Positions 17,479 through 26,567 of a DNA stretch of 47,298 nucleotides are shown one piece after another. The notes below the pieces were generated by a model. It saw only the letters and a list, made by a program, of their open reading frames with translations. It was not told the DNA's origin and searched no databases. Source of the DNA: Actinomycetota bacterium (GTDB lineage: Bacteria; Actinomycetota; Acidimicrobiia; IMCC26256; PALSA-610); NCBI GenBank assembly GCA_005779395.1, contig SXJP01000026.1, positions 1 through 47,298 of the forward strand, written 5' to 3'. The position numbers were made by a program, and so were the translations under genes. Numbering within the stretch: the stretch's first letter is position 1; every line of letters begins with the position of its first letter.

Positions 17479-18659
17479 ACTTGACCGGTCCCGCCGTCGG
17501 TGATTCTGTCGGACTGCGATCCCGAGTCGTTCGTTGGCGTGAAGACGCTCATGCGCTTTTTCACGCCGACTGGCTCTTGGTAGGCATCGTGTTCGCGATC
17601 TCAGGTCTTGGGTTGGCAACGATCTTCTCGTCGACAAATGCCTTGACTCAGGTGAGCGGCCTACCGAGAGGTCACTATGTGACTCGCCAGGCGATCGCAC
17701 TCGGTTTGGGACTGTTAGCCCTCGGGGCGACAGCATCGTTTGACTATCGGCGGTGGAAGGAACTGTGGCCGTTGCTCTATGGCGCAACCGTGCCGCTGCT
17801 AGTCCTCGTGCGTTATCTAGGCGGCGGGCGTGGCGGGACGACGGCGTGGTTTGATCTCGGCCCATTGCAGTTTCAACCGTCTGAGGTAGCCAAGCTCGTC
17901 ATCGTTATTGCCGTTGCTAGCTACTGCCACGCGCACCGGGGTGAACTTGACGCGTGGCGACTCGCTGTAGCTGTCGCGATTGCAGGCTTCGCAATGGCGC
18001 TAACGATGTTGCAAAACGACCTAGGGACAACTCTCGTGATGGGCGCTTGCGCGCTCGGAGTTTTGTTCGTGTCTGGATTACGTATGGTCCACACGTTCGC
18101 GCTCATCGGTCTCGCGATTTCTTGCCTCGTCGGCCTGCTCGTGTCGGACTCATTTAACGAGTATCGAATTGAGCGACTCACAGGCTTCATGAACCAGCAA
18201 AACGTCGAGGACGCTCGCGATGCAAGTGCGACTGAGTACACATTGCAACTGAGCAAAGACGCTATAGCTAATGGAGGTATTTGGGGCCAGGGGTACGGCG
18301 CGGGGCAACTCACCCAGAACGGTTATGTCCCCGAACAACACACAGACTTCATTTTTACGGCGATCAGCGAAGAGTTCGGTTTCGTAGGAGCAGGTGCGCT
18401 GATTGGGGTCTACGCGCTGCTCTGCTGGCGTATCTGGCGAGCAGCGATGCTCGCACATGATTTCCAAGGCACGTTGTTATGTATGGGCGTTCTCGCGATA
18501 TTCGTGTTCCAAATTTTCGAGAACATAGGCATGACAATGGGGATCATGCCAATTACGGGTATTCCGCTGCCGTTTATGAGCTACGGAGGCTCGGCGATGA
18601 TCGCCTACTTTGCGGCGATCGGCATTGTGGTCAACGTCCACATGCGCCGCTTCAGCTAA
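17475..18659 (+). CDS. rodA: RodA, SEDS-family peptidoglycan glycosyltransferase
   Basis: A 394-residue integral membrane protein with about ten helices, a SEDS glycan polymerase that works with PBP2. Family segments are visible: GARRWF-like GGTTAWFDLGPLQFQPSEVAKL, LTMLQNDLGTTLVM, the loop with PEQHTDFIFTAISEEFGFVG (holding the catalytic-type aspartate region), and the closing GIPLPFMSYGGSAM. It starts in an ATGA overlap with mrdA, a sign of translational coupling. Pairing with PBP2 next to mreBCD marks it as RodA rather than the division paralogue FtsW. Confidence 0.95.
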   Translation: MNLTGPAVGDSVGLRSRVVRWREDAHALFHADWLLVGIVFAISGLGLATIFSSTNALTQVSGLPRGHYVTRQAIALGLGLLALGATASFDYRRWKELWPLLYGATVPLLVLVRYLGGGRGGTTAWFDLGPLQFQPSEVAKLVIVIAVASYCHAHRGELDAWRLAVAVAIAGFAMALTMLQNDLGTTLVMGACALGVLFVSGLRMVHTFALIGLAISCLVGLLVSDSFNEYRIERLTGFMNQQNVEDARDASATEYTLQLSKDAIANGGIWGQGYGAGQLTQNGYVPEQHTDFIFTAISEEFGFVGAGALIGVYALLCWRIWRAAMLAHDFQGTLLCMGVLAIFVFQIFENIGMTMGIMPITGIPLPFMSYGGSAMIAYFAAIGIVVNVHMRRFS

Positions 18660-18674
18660 AGCGGCGACGGCCTG

Positions 18675-18680
18675 TAGGCT
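18675..18680 (+). promoter_or_regulatory. Possible -10 box for the radical SAM gene (TAGGCT)
   Basis: TAGGCT lies in the 30-base gap after rodA and ends nine bases before the ATG at 18690, which would give a leader of about 3 bases. Confidence 0.3.
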
Positions 18681-18689
18681 TGCCGGAAC

Positions 18690-20654
18690 ATGTCCAACCT
18701 ATGGCCGCGGATAGAACCGCTCCTGGCCAAGGTGGAGAAACCCGCTCGCTACATCGGCATGGAGCGCGGGGCGCAGAGTCCGGATCACTCACCCGGCAAG
18801 GTCGCCTGGCTGCTCTTGTACCCCGACACATACGAGATTGGCCTCCCCAACCAGGGCCTTCAGATCCTTTATGAAATCCTGAACGAGCGCGACGATGCGG
18901 TCGCTGAGCGTTCCTACGCGCCGTGGGGCGACCTCGAATCTCTGATGCGCGCTCGCTGCATTCCGTTGTTTTCAGTAGATACACACCGCGCAGCCAACGA
19001 GTTCGACGTCCTCGCGTTCAACCTGTCAGCCGAACTCGTCTACACGAACCTTCTGAATCTTGTTGACCTCGCTGGCGTTGCAGTTCGAAACGAAGACCGC
19101 CGCCCAACTGATCCAATAATCATTGCGGGCGGACACTGCACGTTCAACCCTGAACCGCTCGCCGAGTACGTCGACGCCTTTGTTATTGGCGAGGGCGAAG
19201 AAGTCATTGCGGAAATTACAGAGGTCGTCGGGGCATATAAGCGTGGCGGTCAATCGAACCGAGAGGCCGTTCTTCGTGACCTCGCCTCAATCCCGGGTGT
19301 GTATGTGCCATCGATGTACGACGTCGAGTACGACGGCGCACTTATCAAGGCAGTTATTCCGAAGCATCCGGATATTCCAGCTGTGATCGATAAGCGGACA
19401 GTTGCCGATCTCGACGAATGGCCGTACCCGAAGAACCAACTAGTCCCACTGATCGAAGTCGTGCACGACAGGCTCAACGTCGAATTGTTTCGTGGTTGCA
19501 CGCGCGGTTGCCGTTTTTGCCAAGCAGGCATGATCACACGACCGGTGCGTGAACGTAGCGCCGATCAGGTGCGCACGATGGTCCGTGAAGGTATTCGCAG
19601 GACCGGCTACGACGAGGTTGCGCTGACGAGCCTAAGCAGCGCCGATTTCAGCGGTATCGACGGTGTCGTCGCTGGCATCGTCAACGACCAAGAAGGCACC
19701 GGTGGCGTCAGTGTGAGCCTGCCGAGCCTGCGAGTCGATGCATTCACGGTCGGAATTGCATCAGAAATTCAGAAAGTCCGTCGGACTGGCCTCACGTTTG
19801 CTCCAGAGGCCGGTAGTTGGCGTCTGCGGCAAGTCATCAACAAGCTGATCCGTGAAGAAGACCTTTACGCCGCGGTCGACGCGGCGTACTCACAGGGCTG
19901 GAGCCGGATGAAGCTCTACTTTCTCACGGGTCTTCCGACGGAAATGGACTCCGACACGTTAGGGATTGCCGAGTTAGCTAAGAACTGCATCGCGATAGGC
20001 AAGAAGCACACCAAGCGCGCGAGCGTCACGGTGAGCGTCGGCGGATTTGTCCCGAAGCCGCACACGCCATTTCAGTGGTTTGGACAGAACGGAATCGCGG
20101 AGTTGCATCGCAAAGTGAACATGCTTCGCGATGACCTTCGTTCGAACAAGTCAGTGCAGCTCAAGTGGCACGATCCTGAGGCATCCTTCGCCGAAGGCAT
20201 CGCGAGCCGCGGGGACCGGAGGGTAGGCAAGGTCATCGAGCGGGTTTGGCGTGCCGGTGGAACATTCCAGGAATGGTCGGAGCACTTTCGAGTTGACCGC
20301 TGGCTAGAAGCTTGCGCTGCCGAAGGGATAGACCCCGATTGGTTCACTACCCGCCACCGTGAAGCTGACGAGATTCTGCCGTGGGACCATATTGCTGCAG
20401 GTCTTCACAAGGACTTCTTGTGGCAAGACTGGAAGGCAGCATTACAAGAGCACGGGCTACCGGATTGTCGCTGGACTCCTTGTTATGACTGTGGAGTCTG
20501 CACCGACTATGCCCTCGAGCATGTGGTCGCTTCGGCGATGGCGCCCGCTGGAGGTAGCCAGGGGACCGGTCAAGATCTCGCCCGCGGCGGCGATGTGCCA
20601 GTGAGGCTCGTGTCAACGAGACCGATATCGGCGACGGCGGGGGTGAAGGCGTGA
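18690..20654 (+). CDS. B12-binding radical SAM protein, TIGR03960-like
   Basis: 654 residues. The N-terminal half resembles a cobalamin-binding domain (about 30-190, LLYPDTYEIGLPNQGLQIL ... IIAGGHCTFNPEPLAEYVD). The radical SAM core starts at C270-x3-C274-x2-C277 in RGCTRGCRFCQAG, which binds the 4Fe-4S cluster. A second cysteine set, C593-x4-C598-x2-C601-x2-C604, closes the protein and could bind a further cluster. The architecture matches the family TIGR03960, whose reaction is not known to me. The next gene (its usual partner) overlaps it by four bases, and RNase E/G follows, so a role in RNA or ribosome modification is a guess from context. Confidence 0.85.
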   Translation: MSNLWPRIEPLLAKVEKPARYIGMERGAQSPDHSPGKVAWLLLYPDTYEIGLPNQGLQILYEILNERDDAVAERSYAPWGDLESLMRARCIPLFSVDTHRAANEFDVLAFNLSAELVYTNLLNLVDLAGVAVRNEDRRPTDPIIIAGGHCTFNPEPLAEYVDAFVIGEGEEVIAEITEVVGAYKRGGQSNREAVLRDLASIPGVYVPSMYDVEYDGALIKAVIPKHPDIPAVIDKRTVADLDEWPYPKNQLVPLIEVVHDRLNVELFRGCTRGCRFCQAGMITRPVRERSADQVRTMVREGIRRTGYDEVALTSLSSADFSGIDGVVAGIVNDQEGTGGVSVSLPSLRVDAFTVGIASEIQKVRRTGLTFAPEAGSWRLRQVINKLIREEDLYAAVDAAYSQGWSRMKLYFLTGLPTEMDSDTLGIAELAKNCIAIGKKHTKRASVTVSVGGFVPKPHTPFQWFGQNGIAELHRKVNMLRDDLRSNKSVQLKWHDPEASFAEGIASRGDRRVGKVIERVWRAGGTFQEWSEHFRVDRWLEACAAEGIDPDWFTTRHREADEILPWDHIAAGLHKDFLWQDWKAALQEHGLPDCRWTPCYDCGVCTDYALEHVVASAMAPAGGSQGTGQDLARGGDVPVRLVSTRPISATAGVKA

Positions 20655-21400
20655 AAGGTGGCGCTTTATTTCCCGCACGACTCGAGTACACCAAGCGTGG
20701 CAAGGTCCGTTTCCTCGGACACCGTGACGTCGCTCGGAACCTAGAGCGAGCGTTCCGAATAACAGCACTCCCGCTTTCGTTTAGCGAAGGTTTCAACCCC
20801 CACCCGAAGTTCAGCTTCGGACTTGCACTAACTGTCGGCTATGAGTCTGACGCTGAGTATCTCGACGTCGAGTTTGCCGAACAAATCGACCTTGGGGCAC
20901 TACCCGAGGCGCTGACGGCGGCTCTGCCGGACGGCATATCTGTCACAGGAGCTGTGTGGCTCGATGATCGGGCACCAGCCCTACAAGAAGCCGTCGTGAG
21001 CGTCGTATGGATGGCTGAGGTTTGCAGAATCGACGACGAACGTGTCGACGAAGTACTACTCGCAGAGGCAATCGCTAAGGCGCTCGCCTCTGAAAGCATC
21101 GAATTCACTAAGACCCGCAAGGGAAGAAGTCAAATAGAAGACATCCGGCCGCTTATTAAGCGGCTAGAAATAGTTCATTCCACAGAATCGAACGACCTCA
21201 CCAACCCTTGCAGCGGCCCCATCGTCATGATGGAACTCGCAAGCAAGGGCGCCAAACCATCAGAAGTTCTAGCGGCTATAGGCCCCTACACATCTTGGCG
21301 CGGCATTCGTACTCACCAATACATCGAACGCGACGGCTTGCAGTGCACACCACTACAAGTCGATACGCGCCAACGCGTCGCTGAGGCGATCGCGTCATGA
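20651..21400 (+). CDS. Radical SAM-associated protein, DUF2344/TIGR03936-like
   Basis: A 249-residue protein with the typical opening in which a basic strand leads to KRGKVRFLGHRDVARNLERA, then SEGFNPHPKFSFGLALTVGYES. These are hallmarks of the DUF2344 family found beside or fused to TIGR03960 radical SAM proteins. It has no cluster-binding motif and is presumably a partner or substrate-docking subunit. Its GTG overlaps the end of the radical SAM gene in GTGA, so the two are translationally coupled. The biochemical role is unknown. The 12-base gap to rne/rng and the shared strand suggest one operon. Confidence 0.85.
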   Translation: MKGGALFPARLEYTKRGKVRFLGHRDVARNLERAFRITALPLSFSEGFNPHPKFSFGLALTVGYESDAEYLDVEFAEQIDLGALPEALTAALPDGISVTGAVWLDDRAPALQEAVVSVVWMAEVCRIDDERVDEVLLAEAIAKALASESIEFTKTRKGRSQIEDIRPLIKRLEIVHSTESNDLTNPCSGPIVMMELASKGAKPSEVLAAIGPYTSWRGIRTHQYIERDGLQCTPLQVDTRQRVAEAIAS

Positions 21401-21412
21401 AGGAAGGTCTCA

Positions 21413-23476
21413 ATGTCCAACGAAGAGTTCCCGGTTGCAGAACCGGCTCAAGCAGCGGTCCCCGCTGCTCACGCAACTGAATCCCAAGCAGACACGCCTG
21501 TCGAAGTCGAACAGCCTCAGGTTTTTGACGCTGACGGCAACCCTGTCGGGCCACCGAAAAAGAAACGGCGGCGGGGCAACAGGGGCGGCAAGAATCGCAA
21601 GAAGCGTCCGGTCGGCGACGGTCTAGCTAGCGATGCGACCGACTTGTTCGACGACGAGGAAGACGGCGACGAGGACGGCGCGAGCGATTACTCGGACGCT
21701 CGAGCCGACCGCGGTTTCACATCAGATGATGTGGCAGCTGACGCGAAAGTCGAAGCGGGCCTTGCCGCAGCAGAACCAGGTGTAGTCGCGAAACCAAAAA
21801 TTGGCGACACCAGACCAGGTCCAGCACCAACTTCGTCCGCTTCGGTACCGCCACCGCCTCCACGAGCGAAACCGGTAACGGATGCATCAGCCGGTCCAGC
21901 GACGTCAGACCCCACCGACCCAGAAGCGTCGAAGAAGAAGCGGCGGCGACGCGGAGGTCGCGGTCGAAGCAAGAGTGGCGCAGTCGGAGCGAACAACGAC
22001 GCCCAGAACGGCAGCCAGAACGGTGCGACGAACGGGCGGCAAGGCTCATCGGCTCAGATTGTCGGAGGAGCAAAACACGCGCCTGGTTATATCGAAGGCA
22101 CACTCGACAATGACGAGGAAGCATTCGATCTCGACCAACTAGACGAGAAGACTCTGGCCAGGCGCCGCGGTCAGACTCGTAAAGGTCGGCCCACAGGTCG
22201 ATACCAGATGGTTGTACGCGTCGAAGACAGTGGACGTAGTCACGTAGGGGTGCTCGAAGGCCGAAACCTCGTCGAGCACTACGTATCTGAGCCAGCCGAC
22301 GATGTCTGGCAGATCGACGGCAACATCTATCTCGGCAAAGTTCAGAACGTGTTGCCAGGCATGGAAGCTGCGTTCGTCGACATCGGGACACCAAAGAATG
22401 GTGTGTTGTATCGCGGCGACGTCGCGTACGACAAGCCAGACGACGACGATGGGTCTAACCAGCCGAAGATCGAGAGTGTCTTGCGCAACGGCCAGTCGAT
22501 CCTTGTGCAAGTAACAAAAAATCCCATCGCTCACAAGGGAGCACGACTCACCCAAGAGGTCAGCCTCGCGGGTCGTTTTGTAGTCATGGTTCCAGATCAG
22601 CCGGGCACCTACGGAATTAGTAAGCGATTGCCAGACGACGAGCGTAAACGGCTCCGCCGTGTCCTCGACAAGGTGCGGCCATCGGACGCCGGACTAATCG
22701 TGCGCACGGCTGCAGAAGGCGCAGCAGAAGAAGAACTTGAACGCGACCTGCGCCGACTCAAGGCACAGTGGGATCAGATTGCCGCACTTGCAAAGTCAGC
22801 GAAACCAGGGACGCTGCTTTACAAAGAGCCACCTCTTGCGATCCGCGTCATCCGCGAGGAGTTCACGAAGGAATACCGCTCGATATGCATCGACAACAAA
22901 GAGATGTACGAGGATGTGAAGGCGTACATCGACGCTGTTTCGCCCGAGTTGGCCGAACGCGTTGAGTACCACGATCGGGAAGTCGAGCCTCTATCGATAT
23001 TCGAGAAGTTCCACGTACACGAGCAGTTATATAAGGCCCTTGAGCCGAAGGTCTGGTTGCCTAGCGGTGGGTCGGTTGTCATCGAACGCACCGAGGCACT
23101 CACCGTTATCGACGTGAACACGGGCAAGAACGTTGGCCGGTCAAACCTCGAAGAGACTGTCTTCAAAAACAACCTCGAGGCAGCGCAGGTAATCGCTAGG
23201 GAGCTCAGACTCCGCGATATCGGTGGAATTATCGTCATCGACTTCATCGATATGGAGCCAAAAGCCAACCGCGACGCTGTTGAGAAGTCGTTCCGTGAGG
23301 CTCTTGCGAGAGACAAGACCCGTACCCAGGTATTTCCTATCAGCGAATTGGGACTTCTCGAAATGACCCGCAAGAGGGTCTCAGAGGGCCTAGTCGAGTC
23401 ATTCGCCCAGACCTGTGAGACCTGCGAGGGACGCGGATTTAACGTCGACCGAACGATGTTGGACGACCCAAGCTAG
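21413..23476 (+). CDS. Ribonuclease E/G family endoribonuclease
   Basis: 687 residues. RNase E/G cuts single-stranded AU-rich RNA and takes part in rRNA maturation and mRNA decay. The first 230 residues are low in complexity, with two basic patches (about 49-70 and 172-187, rich in KKRRR and RGGRGRSK) and an acidic run between them. An S1 domain follows at about 265-350 (NIYLGKVQNVLPGMEAAFVDIG). The catalytic metal ligands are D567 in VIDVNTGK and D610 in VIDFIDM, and the Zn-link is C668-x2-C671. The enzyme core lies at the C-terminus, as in mycobacterial RNase E. GGAAGG precedes the ATG. Confidence 0.93.
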   Translation: MSNEEFPVAEPAQAAVPAAHATESQADTPVEVEQPQVFDADGNPVGPPKKKRRRGNRGGKNRKKRPVGDGLASDATDLFDDEEDGDEDGASDYSDARADRGFTSDDVAADAKVEAGLAAAEPGVVAKPKIGDTRPGPAPTSSASVPPPPPRAKPVTDASAGPATSDPTDPEASKKKRRRRGGRGRSKSGAVGANNDAQNGSQNGATNGRQGSSAQIVGGAKHAPGYIEGTLDNDEEAFDLDQLDEKTLARRRGQTRKGRPTGRYQMVVRVEDSGRSHVGVLEGRNLVEHYVSEPADDVWQIDGNIYLGKVQNVLPGMEAAFVDIGTPKNGVLYRGDVAYDKPDDDDGSNQPKIESVLRNGQSILVQVTKNPIAHKGARLTQEVSLAGRFVVMVPDQPGTYGISKRLPDDERKRLRRVLDKVRPSDAGLIVRTAAEGAAEEELERDLRRLKAQWDQIAALAKSAKPGTLLYKEPPLAIRVIREEFTKEYRSICIDNKEMYEDVKAYIDAVSPELAERVEYHDREVEPLSIFEKFHVHEQLYKALEPKVWLPSGGSVVIERTEALTVIDVNTGKNVGRSNLEETVFKNNLEAAQVIARELRLRDIGGIIVIDFIDMEPKANRDAVEKSFREALARDKTRTQVFPISELGLLEMTRKRVSEGLVESFAQTCETCEGRGFNVDRTMLDDPS

Positions 23477-23520
23477 GATTCCCTGGTTCCCAGATCGACT
23501 CACAAGGACAATTCTCTCTC

Positions 23521-23826
23521 ATGTACGCAGTAATTCACACTGGCGGCAAGCAATACAAGGTCGAAGAAGGTCAGCTTCTCGACGTCGAACTGCTGTCCGG
23601 CGACGAGGTTTCGCTTCGCCCTGTAATGATCGTGGACGGTTCAAAGGTGCTCGCCACCCCAGCGCAGCTTGCAGGCGCAACGGTTAGCGCTCGCGTAGTT
23701 GGCGAAGCCAAGGGCCCCAAGATCAACGGTTTCACATACAAGAACAAGTCGAATCAGCGCAAGCGGTGGGGCCACCGCCAGCACTATTCCACGATCGAAA
23801 TTACGTCGATCAAGTCCGGATCCTGA
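23521..23826 (+). CDS. rplU: 50S ribosomal protein L21
   Basis: 101 residues, the standard size. It opens with MYAVIHTGGKQYKVEEGQ and ends with the conserved RKRWGHRQ-type basic segment that contacts 23S rRNA. The AAGGA upstream is about 12 bases from the ATG. It is followed after 21 bases by rpmA; rplU-rpmA-obg is a very widespread order, here interrupted by three inserted genes before obg. Confidence 0.98.
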   Translation: MYAVIHTGGKQYKVEEGQLLDVELLSGDEVSLRPVMIVDGSKVLATPAQLAGATVSARVVGEAKGPKINGFTYKNKSNQRKRWGHRQHYSTIEITSIKSGS

Positions 23827-23847
23827 ACAGGCCGCTAGGAGCTACTC

Positions 23848-24099
23848 ATGTCTAAGAAAAAGGGTGCGGGTTCAAGCCGCAACGGTCGCGATTCAAATGC
23901 TCAACGCCTCGGAGTCAAGCGCTTCGGTGGAGAGGTCGTAACGGCCGGCACCATCATCGTGCGTCAGCGTGGCACCAAGTTCCACCCTGGGTTCAACACC
24001 GGGCGTGGAGGAGACGACACGATTTTTGCGACAGCAGACGGCGTCGTGAAGTTCGGTACGCGCGGCGGCCGCAACCTCATCGACATCGTCACAACCTGA
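23848..24099 (+). CDS. rpmA: 50S ribosomal protein L27
   Basis: 83 residues. The start [20 protein letters not shown] and the central [15 protein letters not shown] are diagnostic. The flexible N-terminus reaches the peptidyl-transferase centre. No cleavable N-terminal extension of the Firmicutes type is present. AGGAG lies seven bases before the ATG. The gene ends 48 bases from the stop of the convergent HelD-like gene; no strong hairpin was found between them. Confidence 0.98.
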   Translation: MSKKKGAGSSRNGRDSNAQRLGVKRFGGEVVTAGTIIVRQRGTKFHPGFNTGRGGDDTIFATADGVVKFGTRGGRNLIDIVTT

Positions 24100-24147
24100 C
24101 TATTCGCAACTGAGTGCTGTGGCGCTAGTCGGTAGCATGTTCGTCGA

Positions 24148-26484
24148 TTAGTACGGTTCGAGTCCTTCTGGCAACGCCTCTGCGTGCACAATCGCGAGAG
24201 TCTTTGTTGCTCTCGTAATAGTCACGTACAACAGCCGCAGACCGGCGAGGTCGTGGCTGACTAATTCTTGCGGTTCGACGACAATTACGTGATCGAATTC
24301 GAGGCCTTTGGTTTCGGTCGCTGTCAGTACTGCAATAGGCGCATCGAGAACTTCGGAGTCATGTGCAACGGCGCCAGCATCGCTAAGCGCTGCGACAATT
24401 GCATCGTGTCGTTCGACAGGCGCGATTACTGCTACTAAACCACCGATAGTAAGTGCAATGCGTGCGCGGAAGGCAGTCTCTGCGACAAGGGCATGATCTT
24501 CGACCTTGATAAATACCGGTAGAGTCCCTGTGCTGCGAACGCTGCGTGATGGAGCGACCGTAGGTGCAGCTACCGAAAGCAGGCGAGCAGCCACGTCCAT
24601 GATCTCCGACGGCGTGCGGTAGTTGACCGAGAGTGTCGTATACCGAATGCCGTTGTGTGTTGGTAGCAGGCTGGTCAGCGCATCCCAGTTCTGTACTGCA
24701 CCTGGCTGACTGGCCTGGCCTGGGTCGCCGACAATTGTGAACGAACCGGAACTGCAACGGCGGGCAAGCATCCGCCACTGCATCGCTGTTAGGTCCTGTG
24801 CCTCGTCCACTAGAACGTGTCCGAAATTGCGTGCTTCGCCGGCCGTCGGTCCAGTATCTGGTTCGTCGCTGAAGCGAGCTGCGATTTGGGCGGCGCTTAT
24901 TGAGCCCGATAGATCCATGTCGTCAATGACACGTTCTGCCACCGAGAGAGCGTCTTCGTCGCTTCGGCGGCGCGTGAGTTTTGGTAAAGCAGATTCGACT
25001 GGGCCAAGCAAGTGGTCGGCCTCATCGATTAGTGCGACATCAGCATCGGTCCAGATCATGTCGTGAGTCTCTGGAGTGCGAGCGCGGTGAAGCAGTTCTT
25101 GTTCCGATGCCGTCAATATCTTCCCTGCAGCGCTGCTGACCAGCGCTCGAAACCCGAGCAGATCATTCAATAGATCCTGGCCTGACAGAACCGGCCAAAT
25201 TCTGTCGAGCGCTTCACGCACTTCGGCGCGTCTTGCAAGCCTTGCTGCGAGATCTTGATCGAATCCTTCGGGTAGTTCCTCGCGGCGGGCGAGGGCACGC
25301 GCTACAAGGCGATCCGGTCCTGCGTCTTCGCCACCAGGCTCGCTCGAAGCAAGGGTCTGATAACTCTGCGCGCCGAGCCGCTTGTACTGGCTGACGAGTT
25401 GGTCGAGGAGGCGTCGCTTCACTCGAAGTCGTTTTGAGTTATGCGTACCGGACTGGCGGCGGGCTGACCGTGCGATTCGTGCCGTGTCTTCGCTCGTGAT
25501 GCGGATGCGCAAGCCGTCGATAATGAAAGCGATCTCTTTGCCGAGTCCGCGTTCGCGGTCTGTGACGGCACGTTCGATGAACTGCGCCATTCTGCCGTCG
25601 CCTTTGATGGCGGCGAGTTCAGCGCTGCAAGTTCCCCGGACTACTAGTTGTGGTTTCAAGGACGTCAGCGTTGCTAAATGGACGTCCTGTTCGCCTAGCG
25701 ACGGCAGCACTTGTTCGATATAGCGGAGGAAAACCGTGCTAGGGCCGATAAGCAACACGCCGCTACCAGCTAGCCGACGACGGTGGGTATATATGAGATA
25801 GGCGGCGCGGTGCAATGCGACCGCGGTCTTGCCGGTTCCTGGTCCGCCAGCGACAATGAGGACGCCCGTGAGGTCGGCGCGAATCGCTTCGTCTTGTTCT
25901 GATTGGATTGTGGCGACGATGTCGCCCATACGCCCCGTGCGGTGTTTCTCTAAAGCCGCCATCAACGCGCCTTCGCCAGCGACCATTAGCCCGGCTGCCT
26001 CCGCAGCCTCGGCATCGAATACCTCGTCGTCGATTGCGATTATTTGGCGGCCGTTCTTGGTTACGAAGTGACGTCGGCGAGCTACGCCCATTGGTGACAC
26101 GGCTGTTGCTCGGTAGAACGGCTCTGCGACTGGTGCGCGCCAGTCGATGACGAGAGGCGTGTGCTCAACGTCGTCGACGGCGAGCCTGCCGATATACCAA
26201 GTCTGGCCCTCGGTACGATCGAGTCGTCCGAAACACAGTGGCGAGTTGGCAATGTCGAGATCGGATAGGCGTCTTTCTGTGACCTCGTAGGCAATATCGC
26301 GCTCTAAACGTGCTTGGTGGGTTCCGCCCGCGCGAACATCGGCGAACGAGGTACGGACGCTCTCAGCGGCTGCACGCATGGCGTCAAGTCGCGCGTATGC
26401 GATGTCTACATAAGCCTGCTCTATTGCGACCTGGGCGCTGAGGAGATCGCCAGGTACCTGGGCATTGTTCTGGTTGTCGGCCAA
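24148..26484 (-). CDS. HelD/HelR-like RNA polymerase recycling ATPase (UvrD-type fold)
   Basis: 778 residues. The N-terminal arm (about 15-100, AIEQAYVDIAYARLDAMR and on) and the region ending in DWRAPVAEPFY are typical of HelD. The split superfamily 1 motor follows, with Walker A GGPGTGKT at 213-220, Walker B HVLVDEAQDL near 550 and late helicase motifs (LSVNYRTPSEI, ATETKGLEFD). HelD proteins enter RNA polymerase and free it from nucleic acid. Actinobacterial relatives (HelR) can also displace rifampicin. The start is a TTG, as no ATG or GTG is in frame upstream. The gene is single and minus-strand, between rpmA and the PilZ gene. Confidence 0.88.
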   Translation of the reverse strand: MADNQNNAQVPGDLLSAQVAIEQAYVDIAYARLDAMRAAAESVRTSFADVRAGGTHQARLERDIAYEVTERRLSDLDIANSPLCFGRLDRTEGQTWYIGRLAVDDVEHTPLVIDWRAPVAEPFYRATAVSPMGVARRRHFVTKNGRQIIAIDDEVFDAEAAEAAGLMVAGEGALMAALEKHRTGRMGDIVATIQSEQDEAIRADLTGVLIVAGGPGTGKTAVALHRAAYLIYTHRRRLAGSGVLLIGPSTVFLRYIEQVLPSLGEQDVHLATLTSLKPQLVVRGTCSAELAAIKGDGRMAQFIERAVTDRERGLGKEIAFIIDGLRIRITSEDTARIARSARRQSGTHNSKRLRVKRRLLDQLVSQYKRLGAQSYQTLASSEPGGEDAGPDRLVARALARREELPEGFDQDLAARLARRAEVREALDRIWPVLSGQDLLNDLLGFRALVSSAAGKILTASEQELLHRARTPETHDMIWTDADVALIDEADHLLGPVESALPKLTRRRSDEDALSVAERVIDDMDLSGSISAAQIAARFSDEPDTGPTAGEARNFGHVLVDEAQDLTAMQWRMLARRCSSGSFTIVGDPGQASQPGAVQNWDALTSLLPTHNGIRYTTLSVNYRTPSEIMDVAARLLSVAAPTVAPSRSVRSTGTLPVFIKVEDHALVAETAFRARIALTIGGLVAVIAPVERHDAIVAALSDAGAVAHDSEVLDAPIAVLTATETKGLEFDHVIVVEPQELVSHDLAGLRLLYVTITRATKTLAIVHAEALPEGLEPY

Positions 26485-26567
26485 GGTCGGTCCAGTTGGA
26501 GTTGTCGTGTCGCCCGATTTGGGGGATCGGACATCTTAGATGACGAAGCAGACACCACTCCGGGTCG

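Noticed and set aside
21717..22394. Minus-strand open frame opposite the RNase E/G N-terminus
   Set aside because: The arginine- and serine-rich translation results from the repetitive acidic/basic coding sequence on the other strand; no start signal was seen.
24150..24172. GGTTCGAGTCC-like string resembling a tRNA T-arm
   Set aside because: No acceptor, D-arm or anticodon arm can be folded around it; it is the 3' end of the HelD-like gene.
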